Shown here: in pieces, positions 60,871 to 64,000 of the stretch
How the letters are laid out: each line of letters starts with the position of its first letter
Position numbering within the stretch: position 1 is the stretch's first letter
Assembly: GCF_024868665.1 (NCBI RefSeq)
Contig: NC_079906.1
Location: forward strand, 12,648,807 to 12,712,806
DNA: 64,000 nt
Direction: 5' to 3'
Origin: Triplophysa rosa
Taxonomy: Eukaryota; Chordata; Actinopteri; Cypriniformes; Nemacheilidae
Made by a program: the position numbers and the translations under genes
The notes under the pieces: generated by a model
The model's input: only the letters and a program-made list of their open reading frames with translations
Databases searched by the model: none
What the model was told of the DNA's origin: nothing

Positions 60871-64000
<3,130 letters not shown>

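Overview
The window is vertebrate genomic DNA, almost certainly from a cyprinid-type teleost. It shows split genes with GT-AG introns, AT-rich intergenic DNA, and a typical fish repeat load: short TIR elements, L2- and RTE-type LINEs, a tRNA-derived SINE, a DIRS retrotransposon and a Gmr1-type Ty3/gypsy element. No bacterial-style operons, CRISPR arrays or rRNA genes are present.

The backbone is a tandem array of MOV10-type RNA helicase genes on the + strand. Copy A is cut by the left edge, and only its last six coding exons are present (143-3262). Copy B is complete (6086-18319, 22 coding exons, 1017 codons by my exon joining). Copy C is complete (37308-58623, 22 coding exons, 1020 codons). 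B and C keep every superfamily-1 helicase motif and an open frame. They match zebrafish-style mov10b tandem paralogues. Tail-to-tail with copy C, on the - strand, is a complete four-exon Rho GTPase of 193 residues (60871-63523). Its sequence and position next to MOV10 mark it as the rhoc orthologue; human MOV10 and RHOC are also convergent neighbours.

Layout: 1-3262, 3' end of mov10 A with inserts; 3263-6085, A-B spacer with a decayed L2-like LINE and a TIR insertion in the B promoter block; 6086-18319, mov10 B; 18320-37307, a 19-kb repeat-filled B-C spacer holding a Tc1-like TIR element, an RTE-type LINE, an assembly gap with a duplicated 170-bp segment, an unusual 1.67-kb element with minisatellite-bearing inverted repeats, further nested TIR elements and a 5.5-kb DIRS element split by a SINE; 37308-58623, mov10 C, whose 10.4-kb intron 2 contains a 9.3-kb composite insertion including a Gmr1-like relic; 58624-60870, convergent spacer; 60871-63523, rhoc.

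Because B and C are recent duplicates, each serves as the empty-site control for insertions in the other. Several insertions can therefore be bounded to the base, with target-site duplications. The same comparison shows a patchwork of identical and diverged blocks suggesting gene conversion. MOV10 proteins are known restrictors of retroelements, so this is a restriction-factor array growing inside repeat-dense DNA. That functional link is inference. All exon boundaries and alignments were made by eye.
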